From the NCBI RefSeq assembly GCF_001685355.1, contig NZ_CP016438.1, positions 3,472,001 to 3,536,000 on the forward strand: a DNA stretch of 64,000 nucleotides. Reading direction: 5' to 3'. This document shows positions 54,745 through 63,083 of the stretch, piece after piece (position 1 is the stretch's first letter; each line of letters begins with the position of its first letter). The notes beneath the pieces were generated by a model that searched no databases, had not been told where the DNA came from, and saw nothing but the letters and a program-made list of their open reading frames with translations. Origin of the DNA: Streptomyces lincolnensis (GTDB lineage Bacteria > Actinomycetota > Actinomycetes > Streptomycetales > Streptomycetaceae). The position numbers and the translations under genes were made by a program.

Positions 54745-56559
54745 TCAGGAGGAGGACGGCCGGTAGTCCTGGCCGAGGATCACGGCGACATCGGCGTTGG
54801 CGGAGACGCTGCCCTTGGCCACCGCGCTGTCCGGCAGACCCAGGGTCTTGGCGACCTCGGTGGCGTTCTCCTTCTCGGCGGCGTCGGCGTAGAGGACCTT
54901 GGAGGTGGCCCGGGACGCCGGTGGTGTGCCGCCGTCGACGAAGGTGAAGCCGCCGTTGAGGAGGACGACGCGGGTCTTCTCGGTGTTGTCCTTGACGCCG
55001 GTGGCGTTCTGGACGGAGACGCTGACGGCCGCGTCCTTGTCGGGGCTCTTCGCGGCACCGCCGAGAACGTCCTTGACCACGCTCTCGCTGGCCGACGCGC
55101 TCAGGGTGCCGTCGGCCTGGACGGGCAGCAGCGCGGTCTTGTAGTCGCCGCCCTTGGCGCGGTCGGCTAGCTTCGCCAGGAAGGCGCCGAGGTCCTTGTC
55201 GGTGAGCGGCGGCTCGATGATCTGGCCGAGCGTCTGCACGGTGACGGTCGCGCCCTGGGCGTCGGAGGACAGCTTGCGCAGCATGCCCTGCACGACCTGG
55301 CCGAACCGCTCCAGCTGGGCGTCCTGGGCCTCGCCGGAGGCACGGTAGGTGGCGTAGGCGACGGCCATCTTGCCGCTGAGGGTCTGGTTCTTCCCCTTGC
55401 TCACCAGGGGAGCCTCGCCCTTCTTCTTGGCCGCCGGGTCGGGCACGTCGGTGTTGGTGTCGACGTTGATGTTGCCGACGAGGTCGACCAGGTTCTGGAG
55501 GTAGGGCGTGTCCAGGCGCCAGGTGCCCTCGATGTCGGTGCCCAGGACGGTGTCGATCGAGTCGACGGTGCCGGAGGAGCCGTCTTCGTCGACGGACTTG
55601 GCCAGCGTGGTCGTGGTGCCGTCGTCGTCCGTCACGACGAGGGAGTTGGGCAGCAGCACGGTGGTGCCCTGCTTGGTCGTGGTGTTGTTCACGAGCAGCG
55701 CCGTGGAGGTGCCGCCCCCCTTGGTGTTGTGCAGGTGGACGACGATCACGTCACGGTTCTGGGCGCCCGCGGCCGTCGCGGTGCCGGTCTTCTTGTCGGA
55801 GGACGACAGACCGGGCAGCTTCCCGGCGTACCAGAGGTAGCCGACGCCGCCGACCGCGACCAGCGCCAGGACCACGACGAGGGCGACGAGTCGGCTGCGG
55901 GCGCGGCGCTTGGCCTCCTCGCGGCGCTCGGTGCGGTTCTCGGTGAAGTTCAGCCAGTCGATGACGTCCTCGGACTCGGCGTCCGGGTCCTCGACGAAGG
56001 CGAACTGCTCGGTGCGGTACTCGCGTTCACCGTCGGCCGCCGCGTCCCGGCCCAGTTCGGCGTACGGGTCCTCGGCGCCCCGGGGACGCCCTTCCCGGGC
56101 CGGGGCCTCCGGTTCGGCGGCGGGGCCGCCCTGCTGCGGGATGTAGGCGGTCTGTTCGGCGGCCCGGGGCTCGACCCGGGGCTGCGGAGCGCTCGCGGCG
56201 GTCCGGCCGTAGGGGTCGTACGCCGTCCCCGGCGCGCCGCCCTGCTGGGTGCCGTTGCCGTACGGGTCGTAGGGCGGCACGGGTGCCTGCTGTCCGGTGC
56301 CGTACGGGTCATAGGCCGGCGTCTGCTGCTGCCCGTGCTGCCCACCGGCGGCGTACGGGTCGTAGCCGTACCCCTGCTGCTGCGCGTACGGGTCGTACGG
56401 CTGCCGGACGGGCTGCTGCGGCTGCTGCTGGGCCTGCCGGGGCTGGACCTGCTGGTACACGGGGCGGCCGTACTCGTCGTAGCCGACGATCTCGTACTGG
56501 TCGCCTTCGTACGGGTCGCCCTGGTCGCCGCCGTATCCCGCGTCGTATCGGTCGTTCAC
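54745..56559 (-). CDS. LCP-like membrane protein with LytR C-terminal domain
   Basis: A 604-residue bitopic protein. The first 190 residues are a Tyr/Pro/Gln-rich cytosolic tail with many YDPYG motifs. After a charged stretch comes one transmembrane helix (LVALVVVLALVAVGGVGYLW), then an extracellular LCP-like domain (about 250-470) and a LytR_C domain (about 500-600, VSVQNATGVKDNTEKTRVVL). LCP proteins attach polymers to peptidoglycan, but this branch may lack catalytic Arg residues. The GTG start has GAGG upstream. It follows nadD by 16 bp. Confidence 0.85.
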   Translation of the reverse strand: MNDRYDAGYGGDQGDPYEGDQYEIVGYDEYGRPVYQQVQPRQAQQQPQQPVRQPYDPYAQQQGYGYDPYAAGGQHGQQQTPAYDPYGTGQQAPVPPYDPYGNGTQQGGAPGTAYDPYGRTAASAPQPRVEPRAAEQTAYIPQQGGPAAEPEAPAREGRPRGAEDPYAELGRDAAADGEREYRTEQFAFVEDPDAESEDVIDWLNFTENRTERREEAKRRARSRLVALVVVLALVAVGGVGYLWYAGKLPGLSSSDKKTGTATAAGAQNRDVIVVHLHNTKGGGTSTALLVNNTTTKQGTTVLLPNSLVVTDDDGTTTTLAKSVDEDGSSGTVDSIDTVLGTDIEGTWRLDTPYLQNLVDLVGNINVDTNTDVPDPAAKKKGEAPLVSKGKNQTLSGKMAVAYATYRASGEAQDAQLERFGQVVQGMLRKLSSDAQGATVTVQTLGQIIEPPLTDKDLGAFLAKLADRAKGGDYKTALLPVQADGTLSASASESVVKDVLGGAAKSPDKDAAVSVSVQNATGVKDNTEKTRVVLLNGGFTFVDGGTPPASRATSKVLYADAAEKENATEVAKTLGLPDSAVAKGSVSANADVAVILGQDYRPSSS

Positions 56560-56575
56560 CGGTGCCCCTCTCGGC

Positions 56576-57271
56576 TCACTCGCCGCGGTACAGCTCGCGC
56601 TTGTCGATGTAGCGCACGACTCCGTCCGGCACCAGATACCAGACGGGGTCGCCCTTGGCGACTCTCGCACGGCAGTCGGTGGAGGAGATGGCGAGGGCGG
56701 GGACCTCGACGAGCGAGACGCCGCCTTCCGGGAGGCCGGGGTCGGACAGGACGTGGCCGGGCCGGGTGACCCCGATGAAGTGCGCGAGGGAGAACAGCTC
56801 TTCCGCGTCCCGCCAGGTCAGGATCTGGCCGAGGGCGTCCGCACCGGTGATGAAGAAGAGGTCGGTGTCGGGGTTGAGCGCCTTGAGGTCGCGCAGGGTG
56901 TCCGTGGTGTAGGTCGGGCCGCCGCGGTCGATGTCGATGCGGCTGACGGAGAACTGCGGGTTCTCCGCGGTCGCGATGACCGTCATCAGATAGCGGTCCT
57001 CGGCCGGGGAGACCGCGCGGTGTGTCTTCTGCCACGGCTGGCCGGTCGGGACGAACATCACCTCGTCCAGGTGGAACTGCGCGGCGACCTCGCTGGCCGC
57101 CACGAGGTGTCCGTGGTGGATCGGGTCGAACGTTCCGCCCATGACGCCGAGCCGGCGCTTGCCGGGGCTCGACGGACCGTTTCCGGGGCCGTCGGCCCGC
57201 CCGCCCGTCGGACGGTCTTGCGTGCCGCTCGCCGCGTCCTCAGGCGTGTCGTTCGCCGGACCGGTAGGCAT
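56576..57271 (-). CDS. nadD: nicotinate-nucleotide adenylyltransferase
   Basis: A 231-residue nucleotidyltransferase that makes deamido-NAD from NaMN and ATP. The catalytic motif [12 protein letters not shown] and the C-terminal [13 protein letters not shown] are present. An N-terminal extension of about 38 residues, rich in Pro, Gly and Asp, precedes the fold and is unusual. GGGAG eight bases before the internal ATG favours it over an upstream ATG. The LytR_C gene follows after 16 bp. Confidence 0.94.
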   Translation of the reverse strand: MPTGPANDTPEDAASGTQDRPTGGRADGPGNGPSSPGKRRLGVMGGTFDPIHHGHLVAASEVAAQFHLDEVMFVPTGQPWQKTHRAVSPAEDRYLMTVIATAENPQFSVSRIDIDRGGPTYTTDTLRDLKALNPDTDLFFITGADALGQILTWRDAEELFSLAHFIGVTRPGHVLSDPGLPEGGVSLVEVPALAISSTDCRARVAKGDPVWYLVPDGVVRYIDKRELYRGE

Positions 57272-57365
57272 GTCCTGCTCTCCCATGCGTGCAGACCCTA
57301 CCGGCCCGGCCTGAGGGCCCCGGTCGCCGGACGCCCGGAGTGCCCCGGTATGGGCAACGGGTGCC

Positions 57366-57530
57366 TCAGCGGTCGCGGTTGAAGCGGGTGGTGATCCACA
57401 GCAGAAGCATCAGGATGACGAAGGCGGCACCGCCGACGACCGCCGGGTTCAGGCTCTCGTGGTTGCCGCCGTGCTTCTCGCCCTCGGCCGCGAGGGTGAC
57501 CAGCTGGGTGGCGGTGCTGTGAAGGCTCAT
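57366..57530 (-). CDS. small membrane protein (54 residues)
   Basis: A 54-residue protein with an amphipathic, His-containing N-terminus ([14 protein letters not shown]), one hydrophobic helix ([17 protein letters not shown]) and a basic end RFNRDR. It resembles the short anchored proteins found next to nadD in Streptomyces, but its role is unknown. Only a weak GAAG precedes the ATG. It is coded in an otherwise empty gap. Confidence 0.7.
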   Translation of the reverse strand: MSLHSTATQLVTLAAEGEKHGGNHESLNPAVVGGAAFVILMLLLWITTRFNRDR

Positions 57531-57638
57531 CTTCTGCGGGACCTATCCGGTGAGGGCGGGAAAAGATGTCGGCCCATGGTAAGCGGGCGGCTCCACGGCG
57601 ATCACGCCGACTCCGCCATCGGGAACCTTCCCGTCGCC

Positions 57639-57800
57639 TCAGTCGTCTTTCCGCTTGTAACCCCGCAGCAGGAACCACGCGGTCAGCACACAGCCCAGCA
57701 CCATCACGACCAGGACGATCCGGAGCAGATTCCCCGGCCCTTGCTGCTCGGCGGCGCTCGCGGCCTCGGTGAGCCAGGCGGCTGCGGGACTGTGCTCCAT
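57639..57800 (-). CDS. small membrane protein (53 residues)
   Basis: A 53-residue protein with a soluble N-terminal helix (AAWLTEAASAAEQQG), a transmembrane helix (LLRIVLVVMVLGCVLTAWFLL) and a basic tail GYKRKDD, giving an inside C-terminus. GGAG nine bases before the ATG makes this a convincing gene. Its position beside the 54-residue protein and the M48 peptidase suggests a small membrane-associated unit, but no function is known. Confidence 0.75.
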   Translation of the reverse strand: MEHSPAAAWLTEAASAAEQQGPGNLLRIVLVVMVLGCVLTAWFLLRGYKRKDD

Positions 57801-57933
57801 GGCGTGGAACTCCTTCGCTGTAGTGCCTGTCCACGGTATCTCCGCCTAGGCTGGGCTCTGCTTCGGGGGCGCAAAGGACCGCACAAGGGTCCGCAAAGGT
57901 CAAAGGGCCATTCACACGCGCATGGGGGATGAC

Positions 57934-59037
57934 ATGTCCGACGACGGCCACCAGCAGAACGGGCACGAGAACGTGCCGAGCAGGCAGCGCAGGCGTTTCC
58001 CCGGGATCTCCTCGCGCGCGTACGAGCACCCGGCCGACCGCTCCGCCCTGGTGGCGCTGCGGAAGCTGAGCGGTTTCGACACGGTCTTCAAGGCGCTGAG
58101 CGGTCTGCTGCCGGAGCGCAGTCTGCGGCTGCTGTTCCTGTCCGACTCGGTGCGCGTCTCGGACCAGCAGTTCGCGCACCTCCACGACATGCTGCGGGAC
58201 GCCTGCTACATCCTGGACCTGGAGAAGGTCCCGCCGATGTACGTCAACCAGGACCCGCAGCCCAACGCGATGTGCATCGGCCTGGACGAGCCGATCATCG
58301 TCGTGACCACCGGGCTCGTGGAACTGCTCGACGAGGAGGAGATGCGGGCGGTCGTCGGGCACGAGGTGGGGCACGCGCTGTCCGGCCACTCCGTCTACCG
58401 GACCATCCTGCTGTTCCTGACCAGCCTCGCCCTGAAGGTGGCCTGGATCCCGCTCGGCAACCTCGCGATCATGGCGATCGTGACCGCGCTGCGCGAGTGG
58501 TTCCGCAAGTCGGAGCTGTCCGCGGACCGTGCCGGCCTCCTGGTCGGCCAGGACCTCACGGCCTCGATGCGCGGGCTGATGAAGCTCGCCGGCGGCAACC
58601 ACCTGCACGAGATGAACGTGGACGCCTTCCTGAAGCAGGCCGAGGAGTACGAGGCCGGCGGCGACCTGCGCGACTCCGTGCTGAAGATCCTGAACGTGCT
58701 GCCGCGCTCCCACCCCTTCACCACCATCCGGGCCGCCGAGCTGAAGAAGTGGTCGGAGTCCCGCGAATTCCAGCGGATCATGGACGGCCACTACCCGCGG
58801 CGCGACGAGGACAAGGACACCTCGGTCACGGACTCCTTCCGTGAGTCGGCCTCCCACTACGCCACGCACGTCAAGACCTCCAAGGACCCGCTGATGAAGC
58901 TGGTCAGCGACCTCGCCGGCGGCGCCGGTGACCTGGGCGGCCGGGTCCGGCGCGGCTTCGGCGGCTTCGGCAACGGGGCACCGCGCGAGGACGAGCCGCC
59001 GACGGACACCGGCCCGGACGCCCCGAACCGGGACTGA
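57934..59037 (+). CDS. M48 family metallopeptidase
   Basis: A 367-residue membrane-linked zinc peptidase. The HExxH motif is H143-EVGH147, the downstream SELSADRAG supplies the glutamate ligand, and two hydrophobic segments surround it (TILLFLTSLALKVAWIPLGNLAIMAIV). This resembles HtpX-like quality-control peptidases. The N-terminus is hydrophilic and the last 60 residues are Gly-rich. GGGGATGAC before the second ATG was used to choose the start. It is divergent from the 53-residue membrane gene. Confidence 0.88.
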   Translation: MSDDGHQQNGHENVPSRQRRRFPGISSRAYEHPADRSALVALRKLSGFDTVFKALSGLLPERSLRLLFLSDSVRVSDQQFAHLHDMLRDACYILDLEKVPPMYVNQDPQPNAMCIGLDEPIIVVTTGLVELLDEEEMRAVVGHEVGHALSGHSVYRTILLFLTSLALKVAWIPLGNLAIMAIVTALREWFRKSELSADRAGLLVGQDLTASMRGLMKLAGGNHLHEMNVDAFLKQAEEYEAGGDLRDSVLKILNVLPRSHPFTTIRAAELKKWSESREFQRIMDGHYPRRDEDKDTSVTDSFRESASHYATHVKTSKDPLMKLVSDLAGGAGDLGGRVRRGFGGFGNGAPREDEPPTDTGPDAPNRD

Positions 59038-59049
59038 TCGACTCCGGGG

Positions 59050-60165
59050 TCACACCCTCGGCTGCGCGCTGATCGCCAGCGACCCGCACAGCGCCGTCGC
59101 ACTGCCCGTCGCATAGGGATCCGTGCCGGCCGGTCCGCCCGCCTTGGCGGTCTGGCCGGCCAGCAGCGGGTGCAGGCGGTTCGTGGAGTCCTCGGCGCAG
59201 GACAGCGGCCCGGCCTGGACGTAGGAGACGACGAGCTGGGCGGTGTGCAGGCGCAGGTCGTCCCGGTCGAAGCGGAAGTGCAGCTCGCGCCGGACGGTGA
59301 ACAGCGACACCTCGGACTCGGCCCGGGCCCGGTCACCGGCCTTCTCCCCCGCCGCCTCCGTCGGCCCCGCCTTCCCCGCCGCCCGCAGCGCGTACACGAA
59401 CGTGTGGTCCGCCGTGACCTCCAGCGTGGACGCGTCGGTCTCGGCGATCTGGAGGGTGCCCTGGACGCGGATCTTGTCGTCGGCGAGTTCCAGGGCGGCC
59501 GGGTCGAAGCGGACCAGCCATCCGGTGGGCGCGTGCCGGCCGTCGGCGGCGGGACGGTCGAAGCTCTCGTCGAACTGGTCGAGTTGGTCGGCGTCGAGAA
59601 GCACCCGCACGGGACGGACCTGTCCGCCGGTCAGGACGCCCGGGTCGAGCGAGGACCGCACGATGTACTCCTTGGCGGTCAGCAGGGCGTCCACCACCTG
59701 GCCGTCCGAGAAGTGCGCGGTGCGCCGGGAGGCCGGCAGCGGGATGCCCTCGGCGCCGACGCGGTACTGCGCGGCGGGGCTGTGCGCGTACAGGTACGTG
59801 GGGTCGGTGTGCCCGGGCACCTTGCCCTGGGGGGCGAGCGGGATGACGGTCATCCGCGCGGGCTCGACGGCCGGCTGGGCCGCGGGGGTCTGGTAGGGGT
59901 GCCGTACGCCCATGTAGATCGCGGTGCCGAAGGCCACGGCGATGAGAACGACCAGGATCAGCGCCTGCCGGGACAGCCCTCGGCGCATGGGCGGACGACG
60001 CCGTACGGCGGGCGCGTGGTCGGCGATGCGCTCCTGCGCGGAGAACTCCTGGAGCCGGGCAGCACGGACGAACGACTCGTCGAAGACGACGGATCGGTAC
60101 TCCTCGTCGCCACCTCCGGGGCTGCCCTCGGGTGTCCCCTCGGATGGGTCTCCAGGCCCTCCCAT
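59050..60165 (-). CDS. Streptomyces membrane protein, paralogue of the next gene
   Basis: A 371-residue bitopic protein. The cytosolic N-terminus carries SVVFDESFVRAA near residue 26, a motif shared with the neighbour at 60266. One helix (LSRQALILVVLIAVAFGTAIYMG) leads to an extracellular domain of about 280 residues with three cysteines and no known fold (YLYAHSPAAQYRVGAEGIPLP, FDPAALELADDKIRVQGTLQ). It converges with the M48 peptidase. The start has TACTCT 6 nt upstream, so it is probably leaderless. Confidence 0.8.
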   Translation of the reverse strand: MGGPGDPSEGTPEGSPGGGDEEYRSVVFDESFVRAARLQEFSAQERIADHAPAVRRRPPMRRGLSRQALILVVLIAVAFGTAIYMGVRHPYQTPAAQPAVEPARMTVIPLAPQGKVPGHTDPTYLYAHSPAAQYRVGAEGIPLPASRRTAHFSDGQVVDALLTAKEYIVRSSLDPGVLTGGQVRPVRVLLDADQLDQFDESFDRPAADGRHAPTGWLVRFDPAALELADDKIRVQGTLQIAETDASTLEVTADHTFVYALRAAGKAGPTEAAGEKAGDRARAESEVSLFTVRRELHFRFDRDDLRLHTAQLVVSYVQAGPLSCAEDSTNRLHPLLAGQTAKAGGPAGTDPYATGSATALCGSLAISAQPRV

Positions 60166-60171
60166 ATCTTC

Positions 60172-60177
60172 AGAGTA
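60172..60177 (-). promoter_or_regulatory. -10 element TACTCT, leaderless start
   Basis: TACTCT, then GAAGAT, then ATG on the minus strand. The same hexamer and spacing precede the paralogous gene at 60844. Confidence 0.6.
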
Positions 60178-60265
60178 GGTCGCGGAGGGCTCAGGTAAAC
60201 GCCCCGCTGTGCGACAAGTTCTGACAGGTTCTCACCAGGACCGGCCACTTCCCGCCGGGCGGTGT

Positions 60266-60844
60266 TCAGGGCGTGCGCGGGACCGCGGAGACGGCCGGCT
60301 GGGAGTAGTCCGCGGACGCGGAGGGCGCCGCCGAGGTGCCCTGTTCCATCCCGGTCGAGGCGGGCGGCAGCGGCTCGTCCCGGCCGCCGGAGGAGGCGCT
60401 GCGGTAGACCGCCGCGAAGGCCAGCGCGACCATGCCGATCCCCATCAGCAGGGCGAGCAGCCAGGCGACGGGGCGGTGCCAGCGGACCTGTTTGCCGTAC
60501 GTCCCGGAGGCGCCGTAGCGGCCTTCAAGGACCTCGGTGTCGTCCAGGTCGTCGAGGTCCGGATCATGGCCGAACCCGCTGGGGTCGTCGGAGGCGAAGG
60601 CGTCCTCGAACCGCTCGCCCCTGCCGTGGGCGCGGCGGGCCGCCTCGGCCTCGGAGGCCTCGGCTCTCGCCTGGGCGGCGGCCAGGAGGCGTTCGACGGC
60701 GGTCGGCTCGTGCACCACGGCCGCCCGTACGAAGGCCTCGTCGAAGACCACGGAGGCGAACTCTTCGTCCGACACCCCGCGGTCGTGGTCGTCGTCGGGC
60801 TCCCAGCCGTCAGGGAACGGCGTGCCCCCCACGTCCTCCGGCAC
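60266..60844 (-). CDS. Streptomyces membrane protein, paralogue of the previous gene
   Basis: A 192-residue bitopic protein with an acidic cytosolic N-terminus (PFPDGWEPDDDHDRG), the motif SVVFDEAFVRAA near residue 32, an Ala/Glu-rich helix, one transmembrane helix (VAWLLALLMGIGMVALAFAAV) and a short Ser/Pro tail outside. It looks like a shorter sister of the 371-residue protein, lacking its large domain. The GTG was chosen from the TACTCT element 6 nt upstream. Longer frames exist but have no start signal. Confidence 0.7.
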   Translation of the reverse strand: MPEDVGGTPFPDGWEPDDDHDRGVSDEEFASVVFDEAFVRAAVVHEPTAVERLLAAAQARAEASEAEAARRAHGRGERFEDAFASDDPSGFGHDPDLDDLDDTEVLEGRYGASGTYGKQVRWHRPVAWLLALLMGIGMVALAFAAVYRSASSGGRDEPLPPASTGMEQGTSAAPSASADYSQPAVSAVPRTP

Positions 60845-60850
60845 GGATCC

Positions 60851-60856
60851 AGAGTA
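60851..60856 (-). promoter_or_regulatory. -10 element TACTCT, leaderless start
   Basis: TACTCT, then GGATCC, then GTG on the minus strand, matching the spacing at the sister gene. Confidence 0.6.
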
Positions 60857-61003
60857 GACCTGGGGGGTCAATTTGGGCAGACGGTATGGAAATTCATCTG
60901 CCGTGTGAGACACCTCTCGTGCGGCACAGACCCGGTACGGACCCGGCGCGGGAGCGCGTGCCGGGCGCATATGCCCTGGCCACGCGCCCCCCACCCACGG
61001 GGG

Positions 61004-62290
61004 TCAGCGCCGTACGTGCCCGTCGCCGGTGACGATGTACTTCGTGCTCGTCAGCTCCGGCAGGCCCATCGGGCCGCGCGCGTGCAGCTTCTGCGTCGAG
61101 ATGCCGATCTCCGCGCCGAAGCCGAACTGGCCGCCGTCGGTGAAGCGGGTGGAGGCGTTCACGGCGACCGTCGTGGAGTCGACCAGCTGGGTGAACCGGC
61201 GGGCGGCCTGCTGCGAGGTGGTGACGATGGCCTCGGTGTGGCCCGAGGTCCACAGCCGGATGTGCTCGACGGCCTTGTCCAGCGAGTCCACGACGGCGGC
61301 GGCGATGTCGTAGGAGAGGTACTCGGTCTCCCAGTCCTCGGCCGTGGCCTCCACGACGGTCGCCTCGGAGTCCTTGGCGTACGCCATCACCCGCTCGTCG
61401 GCGTGCACGGTCACGCCGGCCTCCGCGAGGGCGTCCAGGGCGCGCGGCAGGAACTCGGGGGCGATGTCCTGGTGGACCAGGAGGGTCTCGGCGGCGTTGC
61501 AGACGCTGACCCGATGGGCCTTGGAGTTGATCAGGATGTCGATCGCCATGTCGAGGTCGGCGTGTGCGTCGACGTAGACGTGGCAGTTGCCGGTGCCGGT
61601 CTCGATGACCGGGACGACGGATTCGGAGACCACCGTCCGGATCAGCGAGGCACCGCCGCGCGGGATGAGCACGTCGACCAGGCCCCGGGCGCGCATCAGC
61701 TCGCGCACGCTCTCGCGGCTCTCGCCGGGCACCAGCTGGATGGCGTCGGCGGGCAGCCCGGCGCCGCCCACGGCGTCGCGCAGGACCCGTACGAGGGCGG
61801 TGTTGGACTCGTAGGCGGAGGCCGAGCCGCGCAGCAGCACCGCGTTGCCGGACTTCAGGCACAGGGCGGCGGCGTCCACGGTCACGTTCGGGCGGGCCTC
61901 GTAGATGATGCCGACCACGCCGAGCGGTACGCGGACCTGGCGCAGGTCGATGCCGTTGGGCAGGGTCGAGCCGCGCACCACCTCGCCGACCGGGTCGGGC
62001 AGCGCGACGACGTCCCGCACGTCGGAGGCGATCGCGCGCACCCGCTCGGGGGTGAGCGTCAGCCGGTCCACGATCGACTCGCTGGTGCCGGCCTCACGGG
62101 CCTTGGCGATGTCCTTGGCGTTCGCCTCGACGATCTCGCTCGTACGGACCTCCAGCGCGTCCGCGATGGCGAGCAGCGCGTCGTCCTTCTCGGCCCGCGG
62201 CAGCGGGGCGAGGTCGGCGGCGGCGGCCTTGGCACGGTAGGCGGCCTGGGTGACCGGGGACATGGAGTCGTACGGCGAAAGCGTGGTCAT
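61004..62290 (-). CDS. proA: glutamate-5-semialdehyde dehydrogenase (gamma-glutamyl phosphate reductase)
   Basis: A 428-residue NADPH-dependent aldehyde dehydrogenase fold enzyme, second step of proline synthesis. C264 in [14 protein letters not shown] is the catalytic thiol, and [27 protein letters not shown] is the cofactor and substrate region. [27 protein letters not shown] is the family C-terminal signature. The ATG is supported by TACGCT six bases upstream. A hypothetical gene separates it from proB. Confidence 0.96.
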   Translation of the reverse strand: MTTLSPYDSMSPVTQAAYRAKAAAADLAPLPRAEKDDALLAIADALEVRTSEIVEANAKDIAKAREAGTSESIVDRLTLTPERVRAIASDVRDVVALPDPVGEVVRGSTLPNGIDLRQVRVPLGVVGIIYEARPNVTVDAAALCLKSGNAVLLRGSASAYESNTALVRVLRDAVGGAGLPADAIQLVPGESRESVRELMRARGLVDVLIPRGGASLIRTVVSESVVPVIETGTGNCHVYVDAHADLDMAIDILINSKAHRVSVCNAAETLLVHQDIAPEFLPRALDALAEAGVTVHADERVMAYAKDSEATVVEATAEDWETEYLSYDIAAAVVDSLDKAVEHIRLWTSGHTEAIVTTSQQAARRFTQLVDSTTVAVNASTRFTDGGQFGFGAEIGISTQKLHARGPMGLPELTSTKYIVTGDGHVRR

Positions 62291-62296
62291 GAGGGA

Positions 62297-62302
62297 AGCG
62301 TA
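62297..62302 (-). promoter_or_regulatory. -10 element TACGCT, leaderless start of proA
   Basis: TACGCT, then TCCCTC, then ATG on the minus strand. No Shine-Dalgarno is present. Confidence 0.6.
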
Positions 62303-62390
62303 GTGCGCCCGAGGGGCTGGTTCACCGGTCGTTCCACACCCCGAGACAAGCCCCGCAGACCTCACAGACCCGACAGACGGCGCAGACCTC

Positions 62391-62879
62391 TCAAAAGGGG
62401 TGCACGCCTACGGGTGAGGCGGGCGCGGGCCCGTATCCCTCGGAGATGCGCTGGTGGTAGGTCTGGCGGTCGATGACCTCCAGGCCGACGATCTCCCAGG
62501 GCGGGAGCCCCGCGGTCTGCCGGTGCTCGCCCCACAGGCGCAGGGCGACGGCGGCCGCGTCGTGCAGGTCGCGGGCCTCCTCCCAGTACCGGATCTCGGC
62601 GTGGTCGTTGGCGTATCTGCTGGTCAGGAGGAAAGGGTGGTCGTGGGCCAGCTGTTCGAGGGCGCGCCGGACCTCCGCCAGCGGGGCTTCCTCGCCGGAG
62701 ACGCTCAGGGTGACGTGCCACAGGCGCGGGAGGTCCTCGGGCTCGCCCTCGAAGCGGTCGCCGGCCGCCACGCTCGTCAGGGCCCGCCCCTCGCCGACCG
62801 CGCGCGCGGCCGCACCCGAGGCGCCGCCGACACCACCGCGGGACGCCGCTGCCCCGGCCCCAGGGCGCACTCGTCTCAC
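62391..62879 (-). CDS. conserved hypothetical protein between proB and proA
   Basis: A 162-residue protein. After a low-complexity Ala/Gly/Arg start it has [52 protein letters not shown], a ferredoxin-like alpha+beta pattern, and ends [25 protein letters not shown] five bases before the GTG is a very strong start signal and excludes the longer frame. Its position in proB-x-proA is seen in Streptomyces, but there is no known link to proline. Confidence 0.8.
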   Translation of the reverse strand: MRRVRPGAGAAASRGGVGGASGAAARAVGEGRALTSVAAGDRFEGEPEDLPRLWHVTLSVSGEEAPLAEVRRALEQLAHDHPFLLTSRYANDHAEIRYWEEARDLHDAAAVALRLWGEHRQTAGLPPWEIVGLEVIDRQTYHQRISEGYGPAPASPVGVHPF

Positions 62880-63083
62880 GACGGCCTCCTTTACGCGATG
62901 GCCGAGCTGCACCGCCCGGTCGTGGTCGTGTCCTTCGGGACGTGTCCCTGAGACAAAGTGGAGCAGGCCGCACGGGCTCGCGTGGCGGTTTTGCGGAACG
63001 TCCACCTCAGGGCGACGCTCTTGTCGGGTCGTTCACCCCGTTTTCGGGTGTCACCGGCACCGACGGCCACCCGGAGCAGGCCG

